64,000 bases of DNA, from assembly GCF_046237015.1 (NCBI RefSeq), contig NZ_JBJYIN010000001.1, positions 186,001-250,000 of the forward strand. Direction: 5' to 3'. The notes beneath the pieces are model-generated. The model did no database searches and was not told the origin of the DNA. It was given only the letters and a program-made list of their open reading frames with translations. Of the stretch, positions 16,390-25,658 are shown one piece after another. A program made the translations under genes and the position numbers. The DNA comes from JBJYIN01 sp046237015 (GTDB taxonomy: Bacteria > Pseudomonadota > Gammaproteobacteria > Enterobacterales > Enterobacteriaceae). Position 1 is the stretch's first letter, and every line of letters begins with the position of its first letter.

Positions 16390-17559
16390 TTACTGCGGTT
16401 TAAAATCTATCGGCGCATTTTTGAAAGCCTCATAAACATCTGAACTTGGCGGCTTAGGAATTCTAGCCTGCTTAGCCGCAGCAATCGCAGCCTGACACAA
16501 GGCGGGATCGCCACCTTCAGCGTTCACATCGATCAACAGCCCATCGGGAGCCAGCTTAATACGTAAGGTACAGGTTCGGCCTTTATACAATTGCCAGTCG
16601 TAAAATTTACTCTGGATTGCCGAACGAACCTGACTACCGTAACTATCAAGCGCAGCACCTGATGCGCCACTCTTCTTGTTATTACCGGTTCCGGCAGGCG
16701 CACCTCCGCCCGATTTAGGCGCATTTTTTGATGACGCCAATCCACCCAGTAAATCATCAACCGCACTTTCCTGCTTAGCCGCTTCAGCCGCTGCTTTTTT
16801 CTTATCTTCTGCCGCTTTCTTAGCCGCTGCCGCTGCTTCCGCTTTCTTGGCTGCCTCAGCATCGGCTTTTTGTTTAGCGGCTTCCGCTGCTTTCTGTTGT
16901 TTTGCCTGTTCGGCTTCCTTCGCCGCCTCGGCTTTTGCCGCTTCTGCTGCTTTTTTCTTCGCGTCTTCGGCCGCTTTAGCCTTCGCGTCGTCTTCTGCCT
17001 GTTTCTTCGCTGCGGCTGCGGCGGCAGCTTGTTTCTTAGCTTCTTCTTCCGCTTTCTTCTTTGCGTCTGCCGCTGCCTTAGCCTGCTGCTCAGCTTCCGC
17101 TTTCGCCTTCGCAGCCGCTGCTTCAGCTTGCTTTTGCTGCTCCTTCGCTTGTTGAGCAGCAGCTTCGGCCTGCTTACGTTCCTGGGCTTGTTCCTGAGCC
17201 TGCTTTTTCGCCTCTTCCTGTGCTTGTAAGCGCTCTTTCTCCAGCTCTTTTAACCTTTGTTGCTCTGCCGCCTGCTTCTGTTGCAATTCTTCAGCCTGTT
17301 GCTCGGCCTGCTTCTTACGCAATTGTTCTGAGCGTTTAGCATCAGTCTGCTGTTGCTGTTGTCGGTTGTATTGCTCAACAACCGCGCTAGGGTCAACCAT
17401 GACAGCGTCAATGGATGACCCGCCTCCTCCGCCTCCACTGGCATCCATCGTTTGAGTAAACGAGCTCCAGAGCAGCAAAGCAATCAATATGACATGCAAA
17501 ACAGCCGAGATAATAACGGCACGTTTCAGCTTATCGTTTTGTTCGGTTGCCTTTAGCAC
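16390..17559 (-). CDS. tolA: TolA, inner-membrane energy transducer of Tol-Pal
   Basis: 389 residues. One membrane helix near residues 14-35 (AVIISAVLHVILIALLLW), a long Ala/Lys/Glu/Gln-rich helical domain from about 65 to 265 built of degenerate repeats (AEEAKKQAAAAAAAKKQAE), and a C-terminal domain with the TolB/Pal-binding fold (CTLRIKLAPDGLLIDVNAEG). It transmits proton-motive force from TolQR to the outer membrane. The repeat region is low-complexity, so long open frames on the other strand here are shadows. Confidence 0.97.
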   Translation of the reverse strand: MLKATEQNDKLKRAVIISAVLHVILIALLLWSSFTQTMDASGGGGGGSSIDAVMVDPSAVVEQYNRQQQQQTDAKRSEQLRKKQAEQQAEELQQKQAAEQQRLKELEKERLQAQEEAKKQAQEQAQERKQAEAAAQQAKEQQKQAEAAAAKAKAEAEQQAKAAADAKKKAEEEAKKQAAAAAAAKKQAEDDAKAKAAEDAKKKAAEAAKAEAAKEAEQAKQQKAAEAAKQKADAEAAKKAEAAAAAKKAAEDKKKAAAEAAKQESAVDDLLGGLASSKNAPKSGGGAPAGTGNNKKSGASGAALDSYGSQVRSAIQSKFYDWQLYKGRTCTLRIKLAPDGLLIDVNAEGGDPALCQAAIAAAKQARIPKPPSSDVYEAFKNAPIDFKPQ

Positions 17560-17623
17560 AAGCGATTCCCAAAAACTGTATTGCCAGAAATATGTCTAAC
17601 GCTCATTACGGTGATTCGCTCAT

Positions 17624-18049
17624 TTAAATCGGTTGTGTCATCAAACCCACGGATTTGACCCCGGCCTGATGCAACAGATTCAACGCTTTAATAATCTCAT
17701 CATAAGGAACATCTTTTGCGCCACCAATTAAAAACACCGTCTTGGGGTTGGCTGTTAAACGTGATTGCGCTTCAGCAACCACCTGCTCCGCAGGAAGTTG
17801 TTCCATTCGGTTTTGTTCGATCACCAAACTGTATTGTCCCACCCCTGAGACTTCAACAATCACAGGTGGATTATCATTGCTGGACACCGTTTTTGAATCC
17901 GTCGCATCGGGTAAATCGACTTCAACGCTTTGCGTAATAATGGGTGCCGTTGCCATGAAAATGAGCAATAACACCAACAACACATCCAACAACGGAACAA
18001 TGTTAATCTCGGACTTAAGTTCGCGATGGCCTCTACGTGCTCGAGCCAT
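17624..18049 (-). CDS. tolR: TolR, ion-channel subunit of TolQR
   Basis: 141 residues; single N-terminal membrane helix EINIVPLLDVLLVLLLIFMA with the conserved Asp of the proton path, then a small periplasmic domain. ExbD/TolR family. 12 bp after tolQ. Confidence 0.98.
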   Translation of the reverse strand: MARARRGHRELKSEINIVPLLDVLLVLLLIFMATAPIITQSVEVDLPDATDSKTVSSNDNPPVIVEVSGVGQYSLVIEQNRMEQLPAEQVVAEAQSRLTANPKTVFLIGGAKDVPYDEIIKALNLLHQAGVKSVGLMTQPI

Positions 18050-18061
18050 GATTCCCCCTGA

Positions 18062-18748
18062 TTATTTGCTGCTATCGCTGGAGAAAGCCTGGCGGTGCAG
18101 GATGGCAATGAACTCTTCCATAAAGTTGTCGTAGTTCTGTTCCAGTTTGTTTACCCGCTGGTTCAAGCGGTTATATGCCATCACTGCCGGGATAGCAGCA
18201 AACAAACCAATCGCCGTTGCAATCAACGCTTCAGCAATACCCGGAGCAACCATTTGCAAGGTAGCCTGTTTTACAGCACCCAGAGCGATAAATGCATGCA
18301 TAATCCCCCAAACCGTACCAAACAGACCGATATAGGGGCTAATAGAGCCGACCGTACCTAAAAACGGAATGTGCGTTTCCAATGCTTCCAGTTCTCGGTT
18401 CATGGAAATACGCATCGCACGGGAAGCGCCTTCAACCACCGCTTCCGGCGCATGGCTATTGGCACGATGCAAACGGGCAAATTCTTTGAAACCTGAATAG
18501 AAGATTTGTTCCGTGCCCGTCAGGCTATCGCGGCGAGTTTGGCTTTCCTGATACAGACGAGACAGTTCAATACCTGACCAAAATTTATCTTCAAACGCTT
18601 CAGCATCGCGCGTTGCCGCATTCAGAATGCGAGTACGCTGAATGATAATCGCCCAAGAAGCGATGGAAAAACAGATTAAAATCAGCATGATTAGTTTGAC
18701 CAGAAGGCTTGCCTTCAGGAACAAATCAAGAATGTTCATGTCAGTCAC
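18062..18748 (-). CDS. tolQ: TolQ, proton channel of TolQRA
   Basis: 228 residues, ExbB/TolQ family, three membrane segments (LIMLILICFSIASWAIII; ISPYIGLFGTVWGIMHAFI; IAEALIATAIGLFAAIPAVM). It powers TolA with TolR. Starts with GTG; the GTGA overlaps the ybgC stop codon by 4 bp, so translation is coupled, as in E. coli. Confidence 0.98.
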   Translation of the reverse strand: MTDMNILDLFLKASLLVKLIMLILICFSIASWAIIIQRTRILNAATRDAEAFEDKFWSGIELSRLYQESQTRRDSLTGTEQIFYSGFKEFARLHRANSHAPEAVVEGASRAMRISMNRELEALETHIPFLGTVGSISPYIGLFGTVWGIMHAFIALGAVKQATLQMVAPGIAEALIATAIGLFAAIPAVMAYNRLNQRVNKLEQNYDNFMEEFIAILHRQAFSSDSSK

Positions 18749-19149
18749 TGCTTAAACTCCGCGACAATAGACTTAGGAAGCGCAATTGGCTTCATTTGAT
18801 GTGGATCGATACATGCGATCAAAACGTCAGCATGGCTCAATAAGGTACCATGTGAATTGAGAATGCGCTGTGCGAAAGTCAGAGAAGCACCACGTATCGA
18901 AACGATCTCGCTTTGCACTTCCAACATATCGTCAAGGCGCGCCGGGGCAAGATACTCCACCGTCATTCGACGAACAGCGAAAGCGACATGCTCACTCATT
19001 AAAGTGTGCTGATGAAAATTGCGCTCGCGCAACATCTCCGTTCTCGCCCTTTCATAAAAGGCGATATAACGCGCGTGGTAGACAACACCACCTGCATCAG
19101 TGTCTTCAAAGTAGACTCTAACTGGCCAGCGGAACAACGTATTACTCAC
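18745..19149 (-). CDS. ybgC: YbgC, acyl-CoA thioesterase
   Basis: Hot-dog thioesterase of 134 residues, same as E. coli, with the 4HBT active-site motif YFEDTDAGGVVYHARY near residues 13-28. The GTG at 19149 follows GGGA at six bases; ATG codons upstream would add residues absent from the family. First gene of the tol-pal operon; thought to act on acyl-CoA linked to phospholipid metabolism. Confidence 0.95.
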   Translation of the reverse strand: MSNTLFRWPVRVYFEDTDAGGVVYHARYIAFYERARTEMLRERNFHQHTLMSEHVAFAVRRMTVEYLAPARLDDMLEVQSEIVSIRGASLTFAQRILNSHGTLLSHADVLIACIDPHQMKPIALPKSIVAEFKQ

Positions 19150-19233
19150 TCTACATCCCGGTAATGCAATAAACATCGCTACTATACGCAAGAGAAATGA
19201 GGTTTGGAATGGATTGTCACTGAGGAAAGAAAA

Positions 19234-19263
19234 TAGTTATGGGTTGCAAGCAACCCATAACTA
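19234..19263. terminator. Perfect hairpin between ybgE and ybgC
   Basis: TAGTTATGGGTTGC and its exact complement enclose AA: 14 bp of stem. It lies 20 bp beyond the ybgE stop and should end the cydABX-ybgE transcript and insulate the tol operon. Confidence 0.75.
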
Positions 19264-19282
19264 AATGGAATAGACAGCTATT

Positions 19283-19576
19283 TTAGCTAAAGAAGTAATA
19301 CAAACCTGCGCCCAAGATCACAAAGGCCGGAAGCGGTGCGAAAAACGCGCGCCAGCGAACCCGTTGAGGACGAAACCCCACACCGTGAACGACGCCAGCA
19401 CACACCGCCCAAATCAGCAGAAAACCCTGCCATACTGCTAGTTCACTGGTACGGGCAGCAAAACGTGCTGGGTCCCAGAAAACACAACCGGCCATAAAAA
19501 GAGCCATGATTAGGGAAAGAGCCCTTAGCAGGCTCTTATCCATCAGGCGATAAAGCTTATCGACCAAATCACTCAT
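19283..19576 (-). CDS. ybgE: YbgE, cyd operon protein
   Basis: 97-residue inner-membrane protein with three hydrophobic segments (LSLIMALFMAGCVFW; FLLIWAVCAGVVHGVGF; FVILGAGLYYFF). Conserved behind cydABX in enterobacteria; its role is not settled. The start overlaps the cydX stop (ATGA). Confidence 0.95.
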   Translation of the reverse strand: MSDLVDKLYRLMDKSLLRALSLIMALFMAGCVFWDPARFAARTSELAVWQGFLLIWAVCAGVVHGVGFRPQRVRWRAFFAPLPAFVILGAGLYYFFS

Positions 19577-19689
19577 TGAGTTTTATCTTCAGTCGCTTTA
19601 CTTGCCTCGCTCTGTTCTAGCGCCAGGGCGGTGATAATCCCCAGAGAACAAGCAAGAAGCGTTCCGAGTATCCAGGCAAAATACCACAT
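19573..19689 (-). CDS. cydX: CydX, small subunit of cytochrome bd-I
   Basis: 38-residue single-span protein MWYFAWILGTLLACSLG..., ending KATEDKTQ. Nearly the same as E. coli CydX (37), which stabilises the haem site of CydAB. It lies 16 bp after cydB with AGGAG upstream and overlaps ybgE by 4 bp. Confidence 0.96.
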   Translation of the reverse strand: MWYFAWILGTLLACSLGIITALALEQSEASKATEDKTQ

Positions 19690-19705
19690 AAATTAAGCTC
19701 CTTAC

Positions 19706-20845
19706 TTAGTACATAGAATGAGTGTTTTGCTCAATCTGTTCTTTGGTGATCCGTCCGAACATTTTGTAGTAACACCATGCAGTATAAGACAGCACGATGG
19801 GGACAAAAATGATCGCCACAACCGTCATCACTTTCAGCGTTAACAGGCTAGATGTCGCATCCCACATGGTAAGGCTGACATTTGGCACGGTTACCGAAGG
19901 CATAATGAACGGGAACATCGCAACACCCGCCGTCAGAATGACACAAGCAATGGTCAAGGAAGAGAACAAGAAAGCCCATGCACCCTTTTCCATTTTAGCC
20001 ATCACAATAGTCAGTAAGGGTAACACCACGCCTAATAAAGGAATCGCCCACAAGATCGGGTGATTGCTGAAATTAATCAGCCAGGCTCCCGCCTGATGCG
20101 CAACTTCTTTATGCAGCGGATTAGATTCCGCCGCCGTATTCAAGGCAGAAGTCACTACATATCCATCAATACCGTAAACGACCCAAATACCGGCTAACGC
20201 AAACGTCACCATCATGGCCAACGCAGAAATCTGAGCCGCCGATCTAGCGCGAACGTGTAAGTCACCCGTTGTCCGCATCATCAGATAAGTAGCTCCCTGC
20301 GCAACAATCATGGTCAGGCTGACAATACCGGTCAGTAAACCAAACGGATTGAGAAGCTGGAAGAAGTTGCCGGTGTAATAGAGACGCAGGTATTCGTCAA
20401 CATGGAACGGCACCCCTTGTAACAGGTTGCCGAACGCCACACCAATCACAACCGGTGGAACGAAGCTACCGATGAAAATGCCCCAGTCCCACATATTACG
20501 CCAGCGCGGATCTTCTATTTTCGAGCGATAGTCGAAGCCAACGGGACGGAAAAACAGTGATGCCAGAACCAGGATCATCGCGATATAAAAGCCGGAGAAT
20601 GCCGCAGCGTAGACCATTGGCCAGGCCGCGAACAACGCCCCTCCGGCGGTGATCAACCACACCTGATTTCCATCCCAATGCGGAGCGATGCTGTTGATCA
20701 TCACACGACGTTCGGTATCGCCGCGCCCCATTAAACGGACCAGCACCCCGACACCCATGTCAAAACCATCGGTGACAGCGAAACCAATCAGCAGGATGCC
20801 GATCAACAGCCACCAGATAAAACGTAAAACTTCATATTCAAACAT
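19706..20845 (-). CDS. cydB: Cytochrome bd-I ubiquinol oxidase subunit II
   Basis: 379 residues, as in E. coli, about eight membrane helices; binds haem-containing CydA. Typical start MFEYEVLRFIWWLLIGILLI and GFDMGVG motif. I use the ATG at 20845 with CAGGAG upstream; a TTG further upstream would overlap cydA and lacks support. 13 bp after cydA. Confidence 0.98.
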   Translation of the reverse strand: MFEYEVLRFIWWLLIGILLIGFAVTDGFDMGVGVLVRLMGRGDTERRVMINSIAPHWDGNQVWLITAGGALFAAWPMVYAAAFSGFYIAMILVLASLFFRPVGFDYRSKIEDPRWRNMWDWGIFIGSFVPPVVIGVAFGNLLQGVPFHVDEYLRLYYTGNFFQLLNPFGLLTGIVSLTMIVAQGATYLMMRTTGDLHVRARSAAQISALAMMVTFALAGIWVVYGIDGYVVTSALNTAAESNPLHKEVAHQAGAWLINFSNHPILWAIPLLGVVLPLLTIVMAKMEKGAWAFLFSSLTIACVILTAGVAMFPFIMPSVTVPNVSLTMWDATSSLLTLKVMTVVAIIFVPIVLSYTAWCYYKMFGRITKEQIEQNTHSMY

Positions 20846-20858
20846 AGTGGACTCCTGT

Positions 20859-22427
20859 TTACCGTGCTTCCTGCGCAACCGCTATGGGTTGTTCAAAGTG
20901 GTAACGCCCTGTTTTCAGGCTGCTTGGGCCAAGGCGAGCGTATTTGAACATCAGATACATTTCTGCGATCAGGAATAGCGTATACAGACCACAAATCAAC
21001 GCCATAGAGAACAGAATGTCGCCAGCGGTCAGTGATGAAGTTGCCACCGCTGTCGGCAGTATCTCACCGATAGCCCAAGGCTGACGTCCATACTCGGCAA
21101 CAAACCACCCCGCTTCAACAGCAATCCACGGCAATGGGATCCCGTATAGCGCTGCACGATGTAGCCATTTTTTCTGACCAATCTTGCCGCGCAGCACCGT
21201 CCAGAAAGACAAGCCGATAATCAACAGCATCAGGATGCCGCATGCCACCATGATACGGAAAGAGAAGTACAACGGCGCGACGCGTGGAATAGAATCTTTC
21301 GTTGCCTGCTGAATCTGGGCTTCTGTTGCGTCAGATACCTTCGGCGTATAACGCTTCAGCAGCATACCGTAGCCCAAATCCTGCTTGGATTGGTTAAACG
21401 CTTCTTTAACAGCAGGGTCAGTGCTACCCGCACGTAACTCTTCCAGCAGTTGATAGGCCTTCATGCCGTTACGAATACGCACCTGGTGCATTTCCATCAG
21501 CTCTTTCAGACCAGTAACTTGCTTATCAGTAGAACGCGTCACAATTAGCCCCAGAACATAAGGGATCTTGATGGCATAATCGTTTTTCATATTCTCCTGA
21601 TTAGGTAAACCAATCAGGGTAAAGGAAGCGGGTGCAGGTTGCGTTTCCCACTCGGCTTCGATAGCGGCAAGCTTGGTTTTCTGCACATCGCCCATCTCAT
21701 AGCCGGATTCATCACCCAGTACGATAACGGATAAGACAGAAGCAAGACCGAAACTGGCTGCAATTGCGAACGAACGCTTGGCAAAGGCAATGTCGCGGCC
21801 TTTCAGCAGATAGTAAGAACTGATACCCAGAATGAACATGGCACCAGTACAATACCCCGCAGCCACCGTGTGAACGAATTTCACCTGTGCGACCGGATTC
21901 AGCACTAAATCAGCAAAGCTCACCATTTCCATACGCATGGTTTCAAAATTGAAATCAGAGGCGATAGGGTTTTGCATCCAGCCATTCGCGACCAGGATCC
22001 ACAACGCTGAAAAGTTTGAGCCCAACGCAACAAGCCAGGTGACCGCCATGTGTTGAACTTTTCCTAAACGGTCCCAGCCGAAAAAGAACAAGCCAACAAA
22101 TGTGGATTCAAGGAAGAATGCCATCAAACCTTCAATGGCCAGAGGCGCCCCAAAAATATCCCCAACATAATGCGAGAAATATGACCAGTTAGTACCAAAT
22201 TGGAACTCCATGGTCAGACCGGTAGCAACCCCCAGAGCAAAGTTAATCGCAAATAACTTGCCCCAGAACTTGGTCATATCTTTATAGATTTGTTTACCAG
22301 ACAGCACATACACCGTTTCCATAATCGCCAACAGAAACGCCATCCCCAGCGTTAATGGTACGAATAGAAAATGGTACATTGCAGTTAAGGCAAACTGTAA
22401 GCGTGACAGTTCGACTATATCAAACAT
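20859..22427 (-). CDS. cydA: Cytochrome bd-I ubiquinol oxidase subunit I
   Basis: 522 residues, same as E. coli. Quinol oxidase subunit with haems b558, b595 and d; reduces O2 at low tension. His of MYHFLFVP (near 19), the quinol-binding loop region after residue 240 (ETQPAPASFTLIGLPNQ), and late helices (GILMLLIIGLSFW) are all present. First gene of cydABX-ybgE with a long, AT-rich upstream region. Confidence 0.98.
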   Translation of the reverse strand: MFDIVELSRLQFALTAMYHFLFVPLTLGMAFLLAIMETVYVLSGKQIYKDMTKFWGKLFAINFALGVATGLTMEFQFGTNWSYFSHYVGDIFGAPLAIEGLMAFFLESTFVGLFFFGWDRLGKVQHMAVTWLVALGSNFSALWILVANGWMQNPIASDFNFETMRMEMVSFADLVLNPVAQVKFVHTVAAGYCTGAMFILGISSYYLLKGRDIAFAKRSFAIAASFGLASVLSVIVLGDESGYEMGDVQKTKLAAIEAEWETQPAPASFTLIGLPNQENMKNDYAIKIPYVLGLIVTRSTDKQVTGLKELMEMHQVRIRNGMKAYQLLEELRAGSTDPAVKEAFNQSKQDLGYGMLLKRYTPKVSDATEAQIQQATKDSIPRVAPLYFSFRIMVACGILMLLIIGLSFWTVLRGKIGQKKWLHRAALYGIPLPWIAVEAGWFVAEYGRQPWAIGEILPTAVATSSLTAGDILFSMALICGLYTLFLIAEMYLMFKYARLGPSSLKTGRYHFEQPIAVAQEAR

Positions 22428-23258
22428 CTTGACTCCTTGCTCCTCGCAGGAAGATTTTAGCTTGCAGAAACTGACAAGCCGCTAAAAACCCGGCAGTAAA
22501 CACCCAAAAAAGAACACAACAGAAAATTGCCTTCGCATAGGCTTACACTGTCGAAAATAAATCAGCGAATCCAACAGTAAGCCCAAAAAAAGATCATAAA
22601 TATTACAAATATCCTACCCTAGAAGGGGTAACGGTATATTACGCCTGTAATCCCCTACAATAAATAGGTTTTTACGTGACACAGATTGGGTTTTTGGTTT
22701 CAAATCAACTTTCCCAATTTAGATGCCATATGCGCATAATTGATCTGCCGCAATTTAATCTTATTTCTCTAAATATATCCAGATGAACTTTTTGATCTAA
22801 AACAATTTAATGTTTTTTAGTAATTAAAACGTTGCATTAATTTCCCCATTAGATCAATTGTTAATGTAATGTGATTTTTAGGTTTAATTAAAACCAATAA
22901 AAAAATATATTCTTTACTTTCCATTATCGATTAATACCCAAAAAAGTGGGGATCTGAAAAATTTCCACTGTGGTTATAAATTATGTCGTTATAAATTAGC
23001 GGGGTGATATGTTCATCAGAATTCAAACGACTAGCGCTACTCATCCCTGACAAAGGCACCACTCCAATCCGCATCTACATCAGCGTCTGACAGATTTGTC
23101 AGTCACCCGAAACTACCCGAGTAAATTTATCGAAAGAGGGTCTCTTAACGCATGAAGAGGCACATAATGTGCCTCTCTGAGAACCAACGCGATATATTGT
23201 CTAAACGCGGTAACGATTATTCCTGCGACCTAAAAAATAAGTAAATAAACTCATTGAG
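22428..23258. promoter_or_regulatory. Long AT-rich upstream region of cydABX
   Basis: 831 bp with no credible gene. In enterics cydA is driven by several promoters under ArcA and FNR. A near-palindromic GGTTTAATTAAAACC at about 22881-22895 resembles an ArcA site; TAATTAAAAC-type runs recur between 22800 and 22900. I could not place a full FNR box. The part from 23000 to 23258 holds the 3' region of the TPR gene. Confidence 0.45.
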
Positions 23259-24443
23259 TTACATCTTACTTTTCACACGTTCTATTGCCTTATCGTAAAC
23301 CACGTTACTTTTCTGACTTTTTGCGAATTCATAATGCTGAAGTGCATCGTTGAGCTGACCAGCATTTTCGTAGATTCTTGCAATGTTGTAATACGAACTG
23401 GCACGAATAGTTTCAGCCTTGCTACCACTTGCCAATGCAATCGCTTTACGATTGGCCCAAATTGCCTCAGCGATATTCCCCTGCTTGTGATAAGCCAGAC
23501 CCAGATTGCTATATGCCTGACCAAACGCACTATCCTCTTCGATCGCGGCAAGAAATAGCGCGGTGGCCTGCGCAAGATCACCGCGACCATAGGCTGCCTC
23601 ACCATCACGATTAAGATTTTTTGCTAACTCGGTATTTCTCGTAGCGGGAACGTCTGCATGGAGGGCTGCCTGCGCCGAATTAAGCACTGTCGGTAGCGAA
23701 TCAACACCGCCAGTCACTTCGCCGAAATTAGCCGCAGTAACAGTATTAATGTCCTCAAAATCTCCGTTAGGGTTAAGCCGGAAAACGGTCCAGATATTTC
23801 CTTGCTTATTCAGCGGAACAGAATAGGTTCGTACCTGCGAGCTCCCTACATAGACAAACACCTTTGCATCACTTGAGGAAAGAGCCAATGACTGAGTGAT
23901 ATCACTATTCGAATAGTCTTGCACCGCATACACATAACTTTCACCTAAATGCTTTTTATCAATGGTGATCGTTTCCGGGCCAAAGCTATCGGTATCATCA
24001 ACATCCAGATTCGCATCACGACCATTTTTTCTGGCGAAATAAATATGATTCTTCGAGTAAATAAGATGAGAATCCAAATCGGATGGTGTTTTACCCCAGG
24101 TTAATACAATTCGCATGCCATCCAGGTTTTTCATTACTGGGCTAACGGCATAAGTCATGCCATTACACGGACATTTCACCACCAGATCAGAGTAACCTGC
24201 TTTTTTTATGATCAACAGGCTGTCATTATCGTCCTCGAATGTTGAGTTAAGTGCCACTCGACCAGCAATATCAGAGCGAGCGATGACGGACTGCGCCCCA
24301 TTTTTTTGCAGAATAACTTCTGCATCATCAATTTTTTTATCTTTAACTGTTGCACTTAGCACTTCGAGATTAATAGGTTGTGCGCTAGCCGCACAGGTAA
24401 ATGCAGATAATACCAGTATCAGCGCTTTTATATTTCCTTTCAC
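23259..24443 (-). CDS. Secreted protein with a DLDSHL beta-sandwich domain and C-terminal TPRs, function unknown
   Basis: 394 residues. GTG start at 24443 preceded by AGAGAGGG; it begins the signal peptide (KGNIKALILVLSAFTCAASA), which an upstream TTG would bury. Residues about 25-100 look like a carboxypeptidase-regulatory-type beta domain. Residues about 105-230 carry WGKTPSDLDSHLIYSKNHIY and LDVDDTDSFGPETITI, motifs of a YfaP/DUF2135-like domain that may bind Ca2+. Residues about 270-394 are three TPR units (DLAQATALFLAAIEEDSAFG, AYSNLGLAYHKQGNIAEA, YYNIARIYENAGQLNDALQH). It sits where E. coli has mngRAB, between suc and cyd, in its own transcript. No function can be assigned. Confidence 0.88.
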   Translation of the reverse strand: MKGNIKALILVLSAFTCAASAQPINLEVLSATVKDKKIDDAEVILQKNGAQSVIARSDIAGRVALNSTFEDDNDSLLIIKKAGYSDLVVKCPCNGMTYAVSPVMKNLDGMRIVLTWGKTPSDLDSHLIYSKNHIYFARKNGRDANLDVDDTDSFGPETITIDKKHLGESYVYAVQDYSNSDITQSLALSSSDAKVFVYVGSSQVRTYSVPLNKQGNIWTVFRLNPNGDFEDINTVTAANFGEVTGGVDSLPTVLNSAQAALHADVPATRNTELAKNLNRDGEAAYGRGDLAQATALFLAAIEEDSAFGQAYSNLGLAYHKQGNIAEAIWANRKAIALASGSKAETIRASSYYNIARIYENAGQLNDALQHYEFAKSQKSNVVYDKAIERVKSKM

Positions 24444-24612
24444 ACAACCCTCTCTTAAAGTCAATTAATTACACCTATTTACATTCACCCAATGGGATAA
24501 TTTCCATTCTATAAATTACTAGCCAACATGTTTAACTGTGTGAATTATCCAGTAAAATGATATCAAAGTCATGCGTCACTTAATTACGCCGTTTACTCAG
24601 ATAAGCTCGCTT
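24444..24612. other. Upstream region of the TPR gene
   Basis: AT-rich intergenic DNA between the suc terminator and the TPR gene; must hold that gene's promoter. No clear operator is visible. Confidence 0.4.
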
Positions 24613-24637
24613 AAAAAAAAGCCACCCGAAGGTGGCT
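24613..24637 (-). terminator. Intrinsic terminator of the suc operon
   Basis: On the minus strand, GCCACC/GGTGGC with a tetraloop is followed by eight T residues. It lies about 145 bp beyond the sucD stop, past the ERIC element. Confidence 0.88.
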
Positions 24638-24669
24638 AGAGTATTTAAGCGAATAATTAATTAACGCGC

Positions 24670-24796
24670 TATACCCGTCATACTTCAAGCTGCTTGTGCG
24701 TTGGCTGCCCTTACTCACCCCAGTCACTTACCTAAGTAAGCTCCTGGGGATTCGTTCGGTTGCCGCCTTCACGCAACTTGAATTATTTTGGGTATA
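24670..24796. repeat. ERIC element, 127 bp, overlapping the sucD stop
   Basis: Full-length ERIC (intergenic repeat unit): core GTCACTTACCTAAGTAAGCT and CTCCTGGGGATTCG match the ERIC consensus, and the ends TATACCC...GGGTATA form imperfect terminal inverted repeats of about 24 bp. Its last 14 bases lie inside sucD and encode the final Tyr-Pro-Lys-stop. Confidence 0.93.
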
Positions 24797-25658
24797 ATAC
24801 CGATTTAACTGCCTCACCGATATCAGCCAGACTGCGCACGGTTTTCACCCCAGCCGCTTCCAACGCAGCAAATTTATCATCGGCAGTACCTTTACCACCG
24901 GCAATAATCGCTCCCGCATGCCCCATACGTTTGCCTTTTGGCGCCGTTACGCCTGCGATGTATCCGACAACCGGTTTAGTCACATGATCTTTAATGTATG
25001 CTGCGGCTTCTTCTTCTGCGGTGCCACCGATTTCACCGATCATAACGATGGCTTCCGTTTGTGGATCCTGTTCAAACAATTTCAGGATGTCGATGAAATT
25101 GGAACCGGGGATAGGATCGCCACCGATACCTACACAGCTGGATTGCCCCAGACCAGTATCCGTTGTCTGTTTTACCGCTTCATACGTCAACGTACCAGAG
25201 CGGGAAACAATCCCCACCTTACCCGGCAAGTGGATGTGTCCCGGCATAATGCCAATCTTACATTCGCCCGGCGTAATCACCCCTGGGCAGTTCGGGCCAA
25301 CCATCCGAACACCGCTTTGTTCCAGTTTGACCTTCACCGTCAGCATATCCAGCGTTGGGATACCTTCAGTGATACAAATAATCAGCTCGATACCTGCGTC
25401 AATCGCTTCCAGAATGGAGTCTTTACAGAACGGAGCGGGAACATAGATAACCGATGCGGTCGCGCCCGTCGCTTCGACAGCCTCACGTACCGTATTAAAT
25501 ACGGGCAGACCCAAATGTTCCGTACCGCCTTTACCCGGCGTTACCCCACCAACCATTTGCGTACCGTAAGCAAGCGCTTGCTCAGAGTGAAATGTCCCCT
25601 GACTACCGGTGAAGCCCTGACAGATAACTTTGGTATTTTTGTTGATCAGAATGGACAT
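24783..25658 (-). CDS. sucD: Succinyl-CoA synthetase alpha subunit
   Basis: 291 residues; with SucC converts succinyl-CoA to succinate with ATP formation. CoA-binding Rossmann part (CQGFTGSQGTFHSEQALAYG), and the phospho-histidine motif GHAGAIIAGGKG near residue 246. It is two residues longer than E. coli SucD (289): the end reads ...EAVKSVLYPK, where the last Tyr-Pro-Lys and the stop come from the end of an ERIC repeat. The start ATG overlaps the sucC stop by one base (TAATG). Confidence 0.98.
   Translation of the reverse strand: MSILINKNTKVICQGFTGSQGTFHSEQALAYGTQMVGGVTPGKGGTEHLGLPVFNTVREAVEATGATASVIYVPAPFCKDSILEAIDAGIELIICITEGIPTLDMLTVKVKLEQSGVRMVGPNCPGVITPGECKIGIMPGHIHLPGKVGIVSRSGTLTYEAVKQTTDTGLGQSSCVGIGGDPIPGSNFIDILKLFEQDPQTEAIVMIGEIGGTAEEEAAAYIKDHVTKPVVGYIAGVTAPKGKRMGHAGAIIAGGKGTADDKFAALEAAGVKTVRSLADIGEAVKSVLYPK

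Noticed and set aside
16676..17229. Long plus-strand frames rich in Ala, Ser, Phe and Cys opposite tolA
   Set aside because: Produced by the low-complexity Ala/Lys/Glu repeats of tolA; no ribosome site or homology.
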